A stretch of 64,000 bases of DNA, taken from the NCBI GenBank assembly GCA_025267735.1, contig CM046297.1:33258011-33322010 (forward strand), given 5' to 3'. Below, piece by piece: positions 36,200-49,274 of this stretch. Both the position numbers and the translations under genes were made by a program. The notes under the pieces were generated by a model, which had not been told where the DNA came from, made no database searches, and saw nothing but the letters and a program-made list of their open reading frames with translations. Numbering within the stretch: position 1 is the stretch's first letter; each line of letters starts with the position of its first letter. The DNA comes from Mactra quadrangularis. Taxonomy: Eukaryota > Mollusca > Bivalvia > Venerida > Mactridae.

Positions 36200-36257
36200 T
36201 ACTGATATCGAATCCAAAAACTATACATATAAATGAAAATAAAAAAAATAATTCCAT
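36200..36257 (-). CDS. Receptor signal-peptide exon
   Basis: ATG at 36257 opens MELFFLFSFICIVFGFDIS, a standard hydrophobic signal peptide, followed by the strong donor A/GTAAGT at 36199. It ends in phase 1, which fits the start of the exon at 34662 (joined codons read S-L-A-N-W-I-C-P-T-G). Confidence 0.65.
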
Positions 36258-36390
36258 TTCTGTTCAAATTTTTGTCGCTTGCTTTATGAACAAATTACTG
36301 GTGTAAGTACGCATACGCACTAAAATGTGATTAAATTAGTGTATTGTTTTCAGTCCGACACTAAAAAACAACCGTCTAAAATGTATGTCT

Positions 36391-36500
36391 GCTAAGACGT
36401 AACTTGTCTTGTTTAAGGTTTTTAGGCTAAGACGTAACACGTCTTGATTAAGATTTTTAGACTAAGACTTGACTCGAATTGTTTAAGGCTTTTAGTCTTA
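36391..36500. repeat. 35-bp minisatellite, three units
   Basis: GCTAAGACGTAAC-like starts at 36391, 36426 and 36460, each followed by TTGTTTAAGGTTTTTAG-like sequence. Confidence 0.7.
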
Positions 36501-36599
36501 GACGTTATACATTTTTATTATGTTTTTTTTAATCTAAATCTTCGGTAATATATATATCACTAGGGTTATGGGCAAATCTCAGCTGCCCAAATATGGTAA

Positions 36600-37046
36600 T
36601 ATAAAAGTGTCTACTGCGCATGTGCGAAAGGCGAGGTCTGCCGATCTTTGCCGATAAAACCTAAAATGTCGCCATATTGGATTGATGATTGCAGCCGATA
36701 TGAATAGCTTCAAAACAGTCGTTATAACCGGATGCAAATGTGTATTTAGCTTTAATTGATACAATGGGTGGGCGCTAAATATAATTTTACAGCCGTATGT
36801 AGTTGAAAATGTCAATGAGCTTCAAGAATGCTTCATAAACTCTTCATGATCATGCAATGACCTGGTTGACCTGGTTTTGAATCAACCAGTTGATAAGGTA
36901 AATCTTATTTTTTATATTTAATTATTCATCCTAAGTGGCAGCCACACCATTCTTAATGGTTTTTTTTTCAAAAACACTGTGATGCAGCGTTAATCGTTTG
37001 TTTAAAGGACTTGAAATAGATGACAAGGACATTGCTGTAATAGATA
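36600..37046 (+). other. Promoter-like patch followed by two exon-like segments
   Basis: CTGCGCATGTGCG (36616-36628) resembles an NRF1 site, and the minus-strand CAATATGGCGACATTTT (36664-36680) resembles a YY1 site, both common in metazoan promoters. Downstream, a frame including VENVNELQECF and, after an in-frame TGA, LVDLVLNQPVDK ends at a donor-like AAG/GTAAAT (36897). A second segment, 36988-37046, reads VNRLFKGLEIDDKDIAVID between a CAG and a GTGAGTG. The two segments' phases do not match, so this is at best a broken or partial gene start. Confidence 0.25.
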
Positions 37047-37681
37047 GTGAGTGTTCGGATAAAAAAATCGGATATCAATAGTATCATGAACTTAAGTTAA
37101 TAACTTATTCTATGGTACCACATAGCGTGATATAATAAGAATGCTCGTTTGTTAGGTATTCTCATTTTGTTCTTTGATACAAAACAGGGAACCGTTTGTT
37201 TGAGTAACATAACGGTTGGAGTAAACACGACGAGACCGGGAATTGACAATTGTACGGACACAGAGATTTAGCCCGGTCTCTTTAATAAAGGGACGTAACT
37301 CTTAAATAAACAATGATTGCCAATGACAGATTGGAAAACAGGTTTCGAAATTGTTTTGTTTTAAATTGTTTAGTAAGTACTTCTTCAATTTGAGCATCGA
37401 TTTTAAAGTTGGTTTATCATGAGATACATAATAAATGTATTAAAGTCATGAGAGAATCAGACTTAATACCATATTTTAGTATTTGGACCACTTAATCTTT
37501 CACCAATTTCATGATTAAAACTTTTTGTCGTCTGCAAACATTTGAAAAGTTCCTTACAATGATTTCATTTGTAATATGTTTGAGCTCATGCATTTAGTAA
37601 AAACATGCATTTGCCTGAAGTAAGAAAAATGGTGTCATGCAAGTGAGATAATACATGGCTGTATAGTAAATTGGGGAAATA
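37047..37681. other. Gene-free stretch
   Basis: AT-rich, no recognisable exon, repeat or RNA gene. Confidence 0.4.
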
Positions 37682-38034
37682 AAAACCATACATGCCATGA
37701 CTGGGAATCGAACCTGGTTCTCCAAGGTAGTGGGCGAGACACTCAACTTTGTCGCTAAAGGGTTAACCCAACAGCAAAGCTGCTGGAAGTGACTATATAT
37801 AGTCACCTACGATCACCACACTCGTCCCCTCTTTACACTTTGGAGCTGGCATTAACTGCACATACTTGAAATTTCTTGCCATTTCCGCTCCTATTGGCCA
37901 TATATCGGCACACCGAATTATCCTCGTCGCCATTAAAGTAAATTGGGCGAGACACTTGACCGCGTCGCTAAAGGGTTAACCCAACAGCAAGGTTGTTGGG
38001 AGTGACTTTATATAGTCACCTATGATCACCACAG
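37682..38034 (-). mobile_element. tRNA-derived SINE with duplicated body
   Basis: On the minus strand, AACCAGGTTCGATTCCCAGT (37688-37707) is a perfect B-box context. The block GTCGCTAAAGGGTTAACCCA plus ACAGCAA..GTTGGGAGTGACT and the palindromic TATATAGTCACC occurs twice in the same orientation, near 37752-37820 and 37966-38034. Confidence 0.6.
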
Positions 38035-40325
38035 TTCTGTAACTTCACTTTTTCTATTTAAGATATCTATTATCCTTCAGTGATGTGAATTTGTTGATAA
38101 CCGACTGACATGACGGAATAAAATTTCTATTGTTATGGTACCATTTGTAAAGTAAGATGTTTTCTTTATTTTCAGTGAAAAAATGAAATAAGAAAGATTA
38201 ATGATTAAAATTCCTGAAACCTTATTTGTACTTGACCACAATGACAGCAAAGTTGTAATTCAGTTATTAAGGATATAATATGCAGAGGTATTAAAATAAA
38301 ATTAATGTTTCTATTATTTATTTTTTTTGTCTCTTTTAGTCTTTAGTATATAAACCTATAGTTGAGGCTCTTGTAAGTCTAAACTTTGTAACCAGATAGT
38401 GCCGGTATAAATGTAAATGGTTGCTGTCTGTTTAAATATGAAGTTGAGCTTCCAGGCTTATTTGTTAAAATATTAAACAATATTTTGATATGTTTAAACC
38501 TGTGTTATAGATTGTGCTCTAAATATTGTATAACTCTAAAGTATAAGTAAAAACTGGTTATTAATAATGTTCCCTCCATCTTTTTCTAATTGTCTTTTTG
38601 AAAGCTTATGTATGTATTGATTTTGTCTCACCATTATGCTGGAGATTAGTTTTTATACAACTGTTTTATTTACATGTATATGTATAATGGGAACACTCAT
38701 GGTAGACTGTTATTTTGAGACTGCTGTCTGAAGACATGTAATAATTTGAAACTAGATACACATATGTTTTGGCATAACAGACAGTGCAGAGCTTAACAAG
38801 CATATTCTGTTGGGCGTTGTGGTGACTTTGTTTCTTTTACATCAAAATAAATAGACAGTATTGAAAGATTTAGAAGTAGCTTTATTGTTAATACAGTTAA
38901 TAGTTTCCATATACTGAAGCAATGAAATTACTTAATGTATTTTATACTAAGTTTGATTTGGAGTTTTTAAGCAATCTTGAGCAAAAGTACTATTTATATA
39001 TGTGCCATGTGTTTGATAAACTTGTTTCATTAATATATTTGAAATGTTACTATTTTAGGGCAATGAAGAAAAACAACAATGATTGAGTTTAGATATAGAA
39101 TGTTGTTTAATATTTGACTGAACCTTATTACATGTAAGTAGTCTGTACAATGGTTATGAGTAAATTACTTATAAAAAGTTGATGTTTACTTCTATGTCCT
39201 TATTAAGCTGATTTTAAAATTTTATAAAGATAACTCCTGATCATTATTTTAGTCTCCTTCAGGCAGATGATCCCTCACAGTACCCATTTACACCTGGGTT
39301 GAGTGGAGAAATTGTAGGTTAATTTCTTGCTCAAGGACATTAGCAGTGTCCCTAGTGGGGTTCGAACCCAGGACCTCTCGATTCCTAAGCATTCATATAA
39401 CCAATGCACCTATAAAACCTACATAGACATGTCATTTACATTATTAAGTATGATACTGACACTGATAGTTCAACCAAGTTACTGTTTTTTTATTTCTACA
39501 TTTGAGCAAAACATAAAAAAGTATAATGCTATTTAATACATGCTGAATTTTAATTCAATTATTGTTATGTAACTTAACTGGGCTATAATATATTCCACAA
39601 AATAGAAAACATGCACAAAGGTGCAAGATAATCAGGTGTTTGGAAAATGGTTTCATTTCACTTACAATTGTAATGATTTTAGAGAATTGGAAATGTTATT
39701 ACAAGTGAAATTGGAATAATTCATTTTCCTATGTAAAGTTGTGATAAAGGTCAGTTGCTGTTCTAAGATATTGTGTTTGACAACATATTTGCAGAAAATC
39801 AAAGATGTAACACTAATTTAATACTTAAATGTTACAGACTATTAGCACAATCTCAGATCATGAAATGAATGCTGCAAGGTGCAGATTCTTATTGCTTGTA
39901 AACCATTCATAAATATTTATAGAAAGCATTCTCTACCTGAGTACATTCATATTCATTTAACTTATATTTCTGAGAAGTTAAAATAGTTTTAACATTTTTT
40001 TCAGATAAAGAATTGACAAGAGTTGAAATCACAATGATGAAAAAGGGATGTTTCATGAAATGTTATTGTTGGGACTTTTTGTAAATAAATGAACTTTCCA
40101 TCTCTAATAAGTTATGACCCTATGAGTTGAAAAGAGAGAATGCAGAAAACAAACATTTTGATGTAACAACTACCAGTGTACAAGTTATGATATGTGATGT
40201 GAGAAAATGAAAAACATTTAATCAAAATATTAACTATATGTTTACATTTACATCTATGGAACTCTAAAACAATGAAGAATACATTTTAGCGTGTTACAGC
40301 AGACATGAATCCTAATGTTGTTTTT
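38035..40325. other. Gene-free stretch with one SINE near 39250-39420
   Basis: The SINE is on the minus strand: GGTCCTGGGTTCGAACCCCA (B-box) around 39356-39375, preceded in plus sense by CACCTGGGTTGAGTGGAGAA and TTTCTTGCTCAAGGACATTA, a conserved SINE central-domain type block seen in many animals (from memory). Otherwise AT-rich and without exons. Confidence 0.5.
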
Positions 40326-43110
40326 TTTCAGCTCATTGAGCTCTTTTATTGTTTGTATCATATCTCTAGTAAGTTTTCAGTGCGTTTCCACAGACCTAAA
40401 TCCTTGTGTGTTTCATCTCATTAAGCTCTAATATTGTTTGTATCAGCAGCCTGAATACATTTTCAGTGTTTTTGAACAGAACTAAACCTTAAGTTTTTCA
40501 GCTCATTAACCTCTAATATTGGTTGTATCAGCTGCCTGAATACACTTTCAGTGTTTTTGATCTGAATTAAACCCTAAGTTATTTTAGCTCATTAAGCTCT
40601 TATAGTGTTTGTATCAGCTACCTGAATACATTTTCAGTATTTTAGAACAGAACTAAACCCTAAGCTTTTTTCAGCTCATTAAGCTCTAAAATTGGTTGTA
40701 TCAGCTGCCCGGATACATATATTTTCAGTTTTTGTTTGTCTTTTAACAGAAATAAACCCTTAAGTTTTTTCAGCTCATTAAGCTCTTATATTGGTTGTAT
40801 CAGCTGCCTGGATACATATATTTTCAGTTTTTGTTTGTTTTTTAACAGAAATAAACCCTAAAGTTTTTTCAGCTCATTAAGCTCTTATATTGGTTGTATC
40901 AGCTGCCTGGATACTTTTTCAGTGCTTTTGAACTGAACTGAACCCTAAGTTTTTCAGCTCATTAACCTCTAATATTGGTTGTATCAGCTGCCTGAATACA
41001 CTTTCAGTGTTTTTGAACAGAAATAAACCCTAAGTTTTTTTTCAAATCATTAAACTCTAATATAGTTTCAGTTTTTGTTTGTTTTTTTAACAGAAATAAA
41101 CCCTTAAGTTTGTTCAGCTCATTAAGCTCTTATATTGGTTGTATCAGCTGCCTGGATACTTTTATAGTGCTTTTGAATTGAACAGAACCCTAAGTTTTTT
41201 CAGCTCATTAAGCTCTAATATTGTTTATATCAGCTGCCTGGATACATTTTCAGTGTCTTTGAACAGAAATAAACCCTAAGTTTTTCAGCTCATTAAGCTC
41301 TAATATTGTTTGTATCAGCTGCCTGAATACATTTTCCATGTTTTTGAACAAAGCTAAACCCTAAGTTATTTTAGCTCATTAAGCGCTTATAGTGTTTGTA
41401 TCAGCTACCTGAATACATTTTCAGTATTTTAGAACAGAACTAATCCCTAAGCTTTTTTCAGCTCATTAAGCTCTAATATTGGTTGTATCAGCTGCCCGGA
41501 TACAAATATTTTCAGTTTTTGTTTGTTTTTTAACAGAAAAAAACCCTTAAGTTTTTTCAGCTCATTAAGCTCTTATATTGGTTGTATCAGCTGCCTGATT
41601 ACATATATTTTCAGTTTTTGTTTGTTTTTTAACAGAAATAACCCCTTAAGTTTTTTCAGCTCATTAAGCTCTTATATTGGTTGTATCAGCTGCCTGGATA
41701 CATATATTTTCAGTTTTTGTTTGTTTTTTAACAGAAATAAACCCTTAAGTGTTTTTCAGCTCATTAAGCTCTTATATTGGTTGTATCAGCTGCCTGGATA
41801 CATATATTTTCAGTTTTTGTTTGTTTTTTAACAGAAATAAACCCTTAAGTTTTTTTCAGCTCATTAAGCTCTTATATTGGTTGTATCAGCTGCCTGAATA
41901 CACTTTCAGTGTTTTTGAACAGAAATAAACCCTAAGTTTTTTTCAAATCATTAAACTCTAATATAGATTCAGTTTTTGTTTGTTTTTTAACAGAAATAAA
42001 CCCTTAAGTTTTTTCAGCTCATTAAGCTCTTATATTGGTTGTATCAGCTGCCTGGATACTTTTTCAGTGCTTTTGAATTGAACAGAACCCTAAGTTTTTT
42101 CAGCTCATTAAGCTCTAATATTGTTTGTATCAGCTGCCTGGATACATTTTCAGTGTTTTTGAACAGAAATAAACCCTAAGCTTTTCAGCTCATTAAGCTC
42201 TAATATTGTTTGTATCAGCTGCCTGAATACATTTTCCATGTTTTTGAACAAAGCTAAACCCTAAGTTTTTCAGCTCATTAAGCTCTAATATTGTTTGTAT
42301 CAGCTGTCTGAATACATTTTCCGTGTTTTTGAACAAAGCTAAACCCTAAGTTTTTCAGCTCATTAAGCTCTAATATTGTTTGTATCAGCTGCCTGAATAC
42401 CTTTTCAGTGTTTTTTTAACAGAAATAAACCCCAAGTTTTTCAGTTCATTAAGCTCTTATATTGGTTGTATCAGCTGCCTGGATACTTTTTCAATGTTTT
42501 TTTAACTGAAACGAAGCGGGTTTTTTTAGCTCATTAAGGTCAAATATTGTTTGTATCAGCTACCTGGATACATTTCCTGTATTTTGAACAGAACTAAACC
42601 CTAAGGTTTTTTAGCTCATTAAGCTCTAATATTGGTTGTATCAGCTGCCTGGATACTTTTTCAGTGTTTTTGAACTGAACTAAACCCTAAGTTTTTTTCT
42701 GTTCATCAAGCTCTAATATTGTTTGTATCGTCTTTCTATGTAAATTTTCAAAGTGCTTTTAAAGACCCAAATCTTCATGTTAATCAGCTCATTAAGCTCT
42801 TATATTGTTGATATCAGCTGCCTGGATACATTTGCTGTGTATTTGAACAGACCTTAATCTGTATGTTTATTCAGCTCATTGAGCTCTTTTTATTGTTTGA
42901 ATCATGTGTATGGATATATTTTCAGTGTGTTTGAACAGACCTTAAGCCCAGTTTGTTTTTGCTCATTAGCTCTGTTTTTGTTTGTATCAGCTTTCTTTGT
43001 CAATTTTCAGTGTATTCTAGTAGACTTGTCATCATTATGTTTCAGCCTTTTAAGCTCTATTATTGTTTGCATCAGCTGTCTTGGTCTATGTATGTTGTTT
43101 TCAGCTTGCT
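40326..43110. repeat. Satellite of ~100-bp and ~85-bp monomers
   Basis: Roughly 30 tandem units share CAGCTCATTAAGCTCTTATA, TTGGTTGTATCAGCTGCCTG and AACAGAAATAAACCCTTAAG. In the centre the landmark CAGCTCATTAAG is spaced 99-100 bases (41558, 41657, 41757, 41857); elsewhere, for example at 42186, 42271 and 42356, it is spaced 85. The long form has an extra GTTTTTGTTTGTTTTTTAAC block. Units diverge towards both ends. No protein is called. Confidence 0.9.
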
Positions 43111-44399
43111 AAGTTTATTTGCAGCCAATATCATTGAACCAGATATACATGTATTTATACGTATAGTTATTAGTTTGTGTTTCAGCTGACATGATTTGTC
43201 TCTCAGCTCAAATTATACATTCCGTGTGTACCTCAACTTGGTTGATTAATAGTATTAGGTCACTGGACATAGTTATCTAATGATTTAGCTTGCCTGATTA
43301 GCTTTGTTATTATTCACTTATTACATGTTTGAATAAGCTGAATAGATTGAATTGCTTATGTGTTTTGATCAATTTTTAAGAGTGTTTCATTTTCATCATT
43401 ATTTGCATTACCTCATTTGATAGTATCACCAACTTGTTATGAATAATTGTATGATCAAGTGCCCAAGTTGAATATCATGTACATACATTATTTATTATGT
43501 TTTTAATTGTGTTTCAAATGCAACTTGTAAATAAATTAATTTTATCATTTAACTTGTTGTTATGAATATTTTAATTGAATTTATTTAATACTATCTGCAC
43601 TATCTTTATAGTATTCACTAATACTTAGCTTGTGCTGCAGTAAAGAGTCTAAATGTTCCACTATTTATACTTTATTTGTATATGGACCAAAATATGCAGG
43701 AAACATATCTACTTGTCTTTTTGAAAGGGTTGAATGGCATACAATATATTGTAGAAATTAAATACAAGTCATGTATATTGAAATTGTGGATTATCATCTC
43801 AATACCGGAGTGTAAGACAGAGTGGATGGGTCCTACTGTTACTATTGCAATGTTGGGTAAAAATTACAACAAAAGAATTAAGTTAAGTATCTTATCATAA
43901 GATAATGAATATTTTTTAGTTGTTAGATTCTCTAACTTCAACTTGCCACTACATCAATGAACTTTGTTTAGACTAAATAAAGATGTTGCAAATGCAAAAT
44001 GTTTTGTTGTAGAAAAAGAACTTCAATTACTGTCTAATTTCATGGTACTAAGCAAAAATTAAAGCACAAGAATACTGCTTTCATGAATATATAAAATATT
44101 GGAAATAATCTGACCTAATAGTGTGCATGCTGACTGAATATCACTGAAATAATATGTTGTGAATTGAACTTACTATCAGCTAACATATATAACAAGATTT
44201 AGTATATTTTAAGAAGTTTCAAAGAAATTGAAACATTTAAATCTACATGTATAACCATCTGAAGAAAATGAAATTGATGCATATTAATTATACTCCAATT
44301 AAAAATGAATGCTCCAAGATGCTGTATTGATCTGACTGATATGAGTAAAAACAGTTGTGTCAGATAGAGAGCATAGACCCTGTGTAACTGAAACATATT
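43111..44399. other. Gene-free stretch between two satellites
   Basis: AT-rich. No exon, RNA gene or repeat with clear ends was recognised. Confidence 0.4.
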
Positions 44400-47285
44400 T
44401 TGTTCAGTACATTCATTTCTTGCGCAAATTATATTAATTTCATATTTGTATGCACAGATCCCGCGTATATGGAACAAAGTTCGCTTAAAATATTTAGTTT
44501 GTGCAAATAGTACAAATTCCATGTAGAATGCCCGGACCCCGTGTATATAAACATAATTCTTGCATTAATAGTTCAAATTTTACTTCGAGTGCACGGATCC
44601 CGCATTTATGAAACTAATTTTGCTAAAAATAGCAGTTCCCGCTTAAATAGTACTAACTTCAAAAAGAGAGCACAGAAGCTGCGTATATGACACAAATTTT
44701 GCTTAAAACAAGCAGCTCTCACACAAATAGTACCAATTGTATTTGGAGTTCACTGATAACGCGTATAGGACACAAATTTTGCTCAAAACTAGCAGTTCTT
44801 GCATAAAACGTACGAATTTCTTATCGAGTGCGCGGATGCCGCGTACATGACACAAATTTTGCTCAAAACAAGCATTTCTTGCATAAAACGTACAAATTCC
44901 TGATTGAGTGCGCGGATGTCGCATGTATGACACACATTTCGCTCAAAACTAGCAGTTCTTGCATAAAACGTACGAATTTCTAATTGATTGCGCGGATGCC
45001 GCGTATATGACACAAATTTTGCTCAAAACTTGCAGTTCTTGCATAAAACGTACGAGTTTCTTTTTGAGTGCGCGGATGCCGCGTATATGACACAAATTAT
45101 GCTCCAATCTAGCAGTTCTTGCATAAAACGTACGAATTTCTTATTAAGTGCGTGGATGCCGCGTATATGACACAAATTTGCTCAAAACAAGCATTTCTTG
45201 CATAAAACGTACACATTTCTGATTGAGTGCGCAGATGCCGCATGTATTACACAAATTTCGCTCAAAACTAGCAGTTCTTGCTTTAAACGTACAAATTTCT
45301 GATTGAGTGCGCGGATGTCGCATGTATGACGCACATTTCGCTCAAAACTAGCAGTTCGTGCTTTAAACGTACGAATTTCTAATTGATTGCGCGGATGCCG
45401 CACAACACAAATTTTGCTCAAAACTTGCAGTTCTTGCATAAAACGTACGAGTTTCTGATTGAGTGCGCAGATGCAGCATGTATTACACAAATTTCGCTCA
45501 AAACAAGCATTTCTTGCTAAAACGTACACATTTATGATTGAGTGCGCGGATGCCGCGTATATGACACAGATTTGCTCAAAACAAGCATTTCATGCATAAA
45601 ACGTACACATTTCTGATTGAGTGCGCGAGTGTCGCATGTATGACGCACATTTCGCTCAAAACTAGCAGTTCTAGCATAAAACGTACGAATTTCTAATTGA
45701 TTGCGCGGATGCCGCGTATATGACACAAATTTTGCTCAAATCTAGGAGTTCTGGCAAAGAACGTACGAATTACTGATTGATTGCGCGGATGCCGCGTATA
45801 TGACACAAATTTGCTCAAAACAAGCATTTCTTGCATAAAACGTACACATTTCTGATTGAGTGCGCGGATGCCGCGTATATGACACAAATTTGCTCAAAAC
45901 AAGCATTTCTTGCATAAAACGTATACATTTCTGATTGAGTGCGCGGATGCCGCATGTATGACACACATTTCGCTCAAAACTAGCAGTTCTTGCTTAAAAC
46001 GTACAAATTTCTGATTGAGTGCGCGGATGTCCCATGTATGACACACATTTTGCTCAAAACTAGCAGTTCTTGCATAAAACGTACGAGTTTCTTATTGAGT
46101 GCGCGGATGCCGCGTATATGACACAAATTTTGCTCAAATCTAGCAGTTCTTGCATAGAACGTACGAATTTCTTATTGAGTGCGCGGATGCCGCGTATACA
46201 ACACAAATTTTGCTAAAAACTTGCAGTTCTTGCATAAAACGTAATAGTTTCTTATTGAGTACGCGGATGCCGCGTATAGGACACAAATTTTGGTCAAAAC
46301 AAGCATTTCTTGCATAAAACGTACAAATTTCTGATTGAGTGCGCGGATGTCGCATGTATGACACAAATTTCGCTCAAAACTAGCAGTTCTTGCTTAAAAC
46401 GTACGAATTACTTATTGATTGCGCGGATGCCGCGTATATGACACAAATTTTGCTCAAATCTAGCAGTTCTTGCGTAGAACGTACGAATTTCTTATTGAGT
46501 GCGAGGATGCCGCGTATACAACACAAATTTTGCTCAAAACTTGCAGTTCTTACATAAAACGTAATAGTTTCTTATTGAGTGCGCGGATGCCGCGTATAGG
46601 ACACAAATTTTGGTCAAAACAAGCATATTTCGCTCAAAACTAGCAGTTCTTGCATAAATCGTAGGAATTTCTGATTGAATGCGCGGATGCCGCGTATATG
46701 ACACAAATTTTGCGCAAATCTAGCAGTTCTTGAATTGAACGTACGAATTTCTTATTGAGTGCGCAGATGCCGCGTATATGACCCAAATTTTGCTCAAAAC
46801 TTGCAGTTCTTGCATAAAACGTACAAATTTCTGATTGAGTGCGCGGATGTCGCATGTATGACACACATTTTGCTCAAAACTAGCAGTTCTTGCATAAAAC
46901 GTAGGAATTTCTGATTGAGTGTGCGCATGACGCGTATAGGACACAAATTTTGGTAAAAACAAGCATTTCTTGCATAAAACGTACAAATTTCTGATTGAGT
47001 GCGCGGATGTCGCATGTATGACACACATTTCGCTCAAAACTAGCAGTTCTTGCATAAATCGTAGGAATTTCTGATTGAGTGCGCGGATGACGCGTATAGG
47101 ACACAAATTTTGCTCAAAACAAACATTTCTTGCATAAAACGTACACATTTCTGATTGAGTGCGCGGATGCCGCGTACATGACACAAATTTTGCGCAAATC
47201 TAGCAGTTTCTTGAATAGAACGTACGAATTTCTTATCGAGTGCACGGATTCCGCCTATATGACACAAATTTTGCTCAAATTTATA
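44400..47285. repeat. 80-bp satellite array, main block
   Basis: About 36 tandem units of 80 bp built from GCGCGGATGCCGCGTATATG, ACACAAATTTTGCTCAAAAC, TAGCAGTTCTTGCATAAAAC and GTACGAATTTCTTATTGAGT. Recurrent variants are TCGCATGTATGACACACATTTCG-type against CCGCGTATATG-type, CTGATTGAGTG against CTTATTGAGTG, and ACAAGCATTT against CTAGCAGTT. Monomers are more diverged before ~44700. Confidence 0.93.
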
Positions 47286-49274
47286 TTTACAAGTGATAGT
47301 GCTATAGTAAAAGTATAACGACATATTTCGTGAAGAAAACTTCGATTTTTTCAAAATATAGTCTCTTAATTAAGCTAGGGTGTAGAAAATCCCTATGTCT
47401 CCAATGACAAATTCTTACAGTTAGCTTTGAATTGTTAAACAATTCAGACAGATTTCCAATTAAATATATCTTTAATATGTCAATTATTACTAAATCCTCA
47501 AGAAAAACACATATTATAATGTAAATTCAAAAATAATTTTCCACACCTCATACCACAAATGTTGAATATTTAAAGGCTTCATTAATCTCACAGCTTTGCA
47601 CTCTTTACAAACTATTTTTGTGTAAGTAAAGTCCATAAAGTTATATCCTAATGATAAGATATTCATTTAAGCTGACATTTTATTGGTATTGGTAATTTAT
47701 GAGCTCATTTATTAAAAAATGAATCGTAATTTTCACCACGTAACGAACGGGAGCGCGATGTGACCTTTCTGTGTTGGTGCGCCGTAAAACCCAAACAAAC
47801 AAACAAACGAACGGGACAATTAGTAAAATCAAATTATCTAACAAACTTTTTCAAGTAGATATATAAATTCTTCAATGAACTGATCTTCAATGATTAAATA
47901 AAAAGTTTATAAAGTGTTTTTTATAATTAATTTAAAGTGCATATTTGTGACACACAAAAACCAGTAAAAACAAAATGAAAAATAACGTACGAGTCCGTAA
48001 CGTACGGGACAAAATGTGACACAATAATTGATAATCGTCTGAATATTTATGATAAATTGCTTTTATAAGGTTCCTTAACATGTATATAATCTTCACAGAC
48101 GAAAATATTATGGGAACGGCAATTACAATGAAATTGGTGATGTTCAAAAGTAACTAACAAGAGTGACGGGAAAATAAGTTATAGTACTTATTATTTGCAA
48201 TAAATAATGAATAGTTTGCATTGTCCGTAATTGAATACCATCTAGCTTTGAAATGAAAAATTAAAACAATGCCTCGTTTGATCAAATTATAACTTTAGAA
48301 CCATTTTAGCACACACTGCAATAATTTGATCAGGTTCATACATTATCTTACTTATTTAATAACTTACGGGACACTGTAGAATTGTCTAAACATGCATTTG
48401 CCGGTTGATTTGATGGTTGTAAATCAAATGTTACCCCACTACTAAAAAGCTTTTATTAGTTTATGCGTTAGTTTGCTATGTTTCTTTGTTAAACTTGTCA
48501 CAAAATTGTTGAATGTTGTTCTCTTGGAAAAATGAAAATGGTTCGCGTAATTATTGAAATTGAGAGATATTATAGTAGTTTTATATGTAAAACACAAGAA
48601 CATTGAATTGTAAAACAAATTACACAACAATGTAAGTTGTATTATTGCAGTTTAACTTAGTTATCAATAGTTTAGATGACCAAACTGAAGTATATAACGT
48701 ACGAGCCAATTTTGCTAACGTATGGGACAACAGTTATATTCTTTATTGGTTGCTTTGTGGTGGTTCACATGCACACAACGTTTTGTTATAACACTAAGAC
48801 AATGGTATCTAACTATTTTAAACAGTTACATTCTATATTTAACTTGTTTGTATCGTTCTGGAACAGTTGATATGAATGACATTTTTAAAACAAATAAAAC
48901 TAATGAAAATAGCGTATTCAATATTTATGTTTTTCAGAAAGTATCTGGTTTACTCCTCAGTCTTTATCATTTATTCCGAAACATAATACCTTATAGAATG
49001 CAACCGTATTGAATTTCTCAACAGTTTGACCATTACTACTTTTAAATAAGTGAAATTTACAGCACATGTTCGATTTTCATAAGCACATTTATTGATGCTA
49101 GGTGTGACCTTTCACCAGCCTGTATCTAAAAGAGTATACTAGCCCAGCTGAAAAGAATTTTATACTGCGTACAGAACATGTCTACAATGCCTTTAATTGA
49201 TTTAAAACTCATATTTGATGACATGAAAAAAAAGAAAAAAAATATGCCCATATGTCCACCTTAATTGGGATTGA
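47286..49274. other. ~2-kb non-satellite block interrupting the 80-bp array
   Basis: AT-rich. It contains the GGTGCGCCGTAAAACCCAAA + (CAAA)n tail (47755-47812) and several ACGTACGGGAC-like motifs: ACGAACGGGACAAT (47809), CCGTAACGTACGGGACAAAA (47996), AACTTACGGGACAC (48361) and AACGTATGGGACAAC (48717). No gene was recognised; predicted frames are short and AT-driven. Both edges fall inside satellite monomers. Confidence 0.5.

Larger units (their letters stand above)
30828..36257 (-). pseudogene. EGF-repeat type I membrane receptor, ectodomain disrupted
   Basis: Four exons on the minus strand: 36200-36257, 33716-34662, 31697-31832 and 30828-31221. All have GT-AG ends and matching phases (1, 1, 2). 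They encode a signal peptide, Cys-rich EGF/laminin-type repeats, one transmembrane helix and a tyrosine-rich tail, the layout of MEGF10/Draper or class F scavenger-type receptors. Repeats such as CNRCDFGYYGRHCNFICPSYC and CLKCNYGFYGNKCHLPC are clear. The ectodomain exon is broken. The frame from the signal-peptide exon runs to about 34607, then shifts by one base. A TAG follows near 34524, with a local frame wobble around the CGVACPTNNN segment. A second in-frame TAG is at 33855-33857, after which the frame stays open to the splice donor. It is either a recent pseudogene or an intact gene with assembly errors. Confidence 0.6.

Noticed and set aside
41523..41831. 102-residue frame with repeated FFNRNKPLSFFSSLSSYIGC
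   Set aside because: A by-product of three consecutive ~99-100-bp satellite monomers; it ends as soon as monomer length changes.
44703..47354. Long minus-strand reading frames (up to 154 residues) with repeated peptide such as MRHPRTQSEICTFYAR
   Set aside because: They follow the 80-bp satellite. 80 is not a multiple of three, so one peptide cycles through all frames, and lengths depend on whether a monomer happens to carry TAA or TAG variants. There is no start context, splice structure or conservation.
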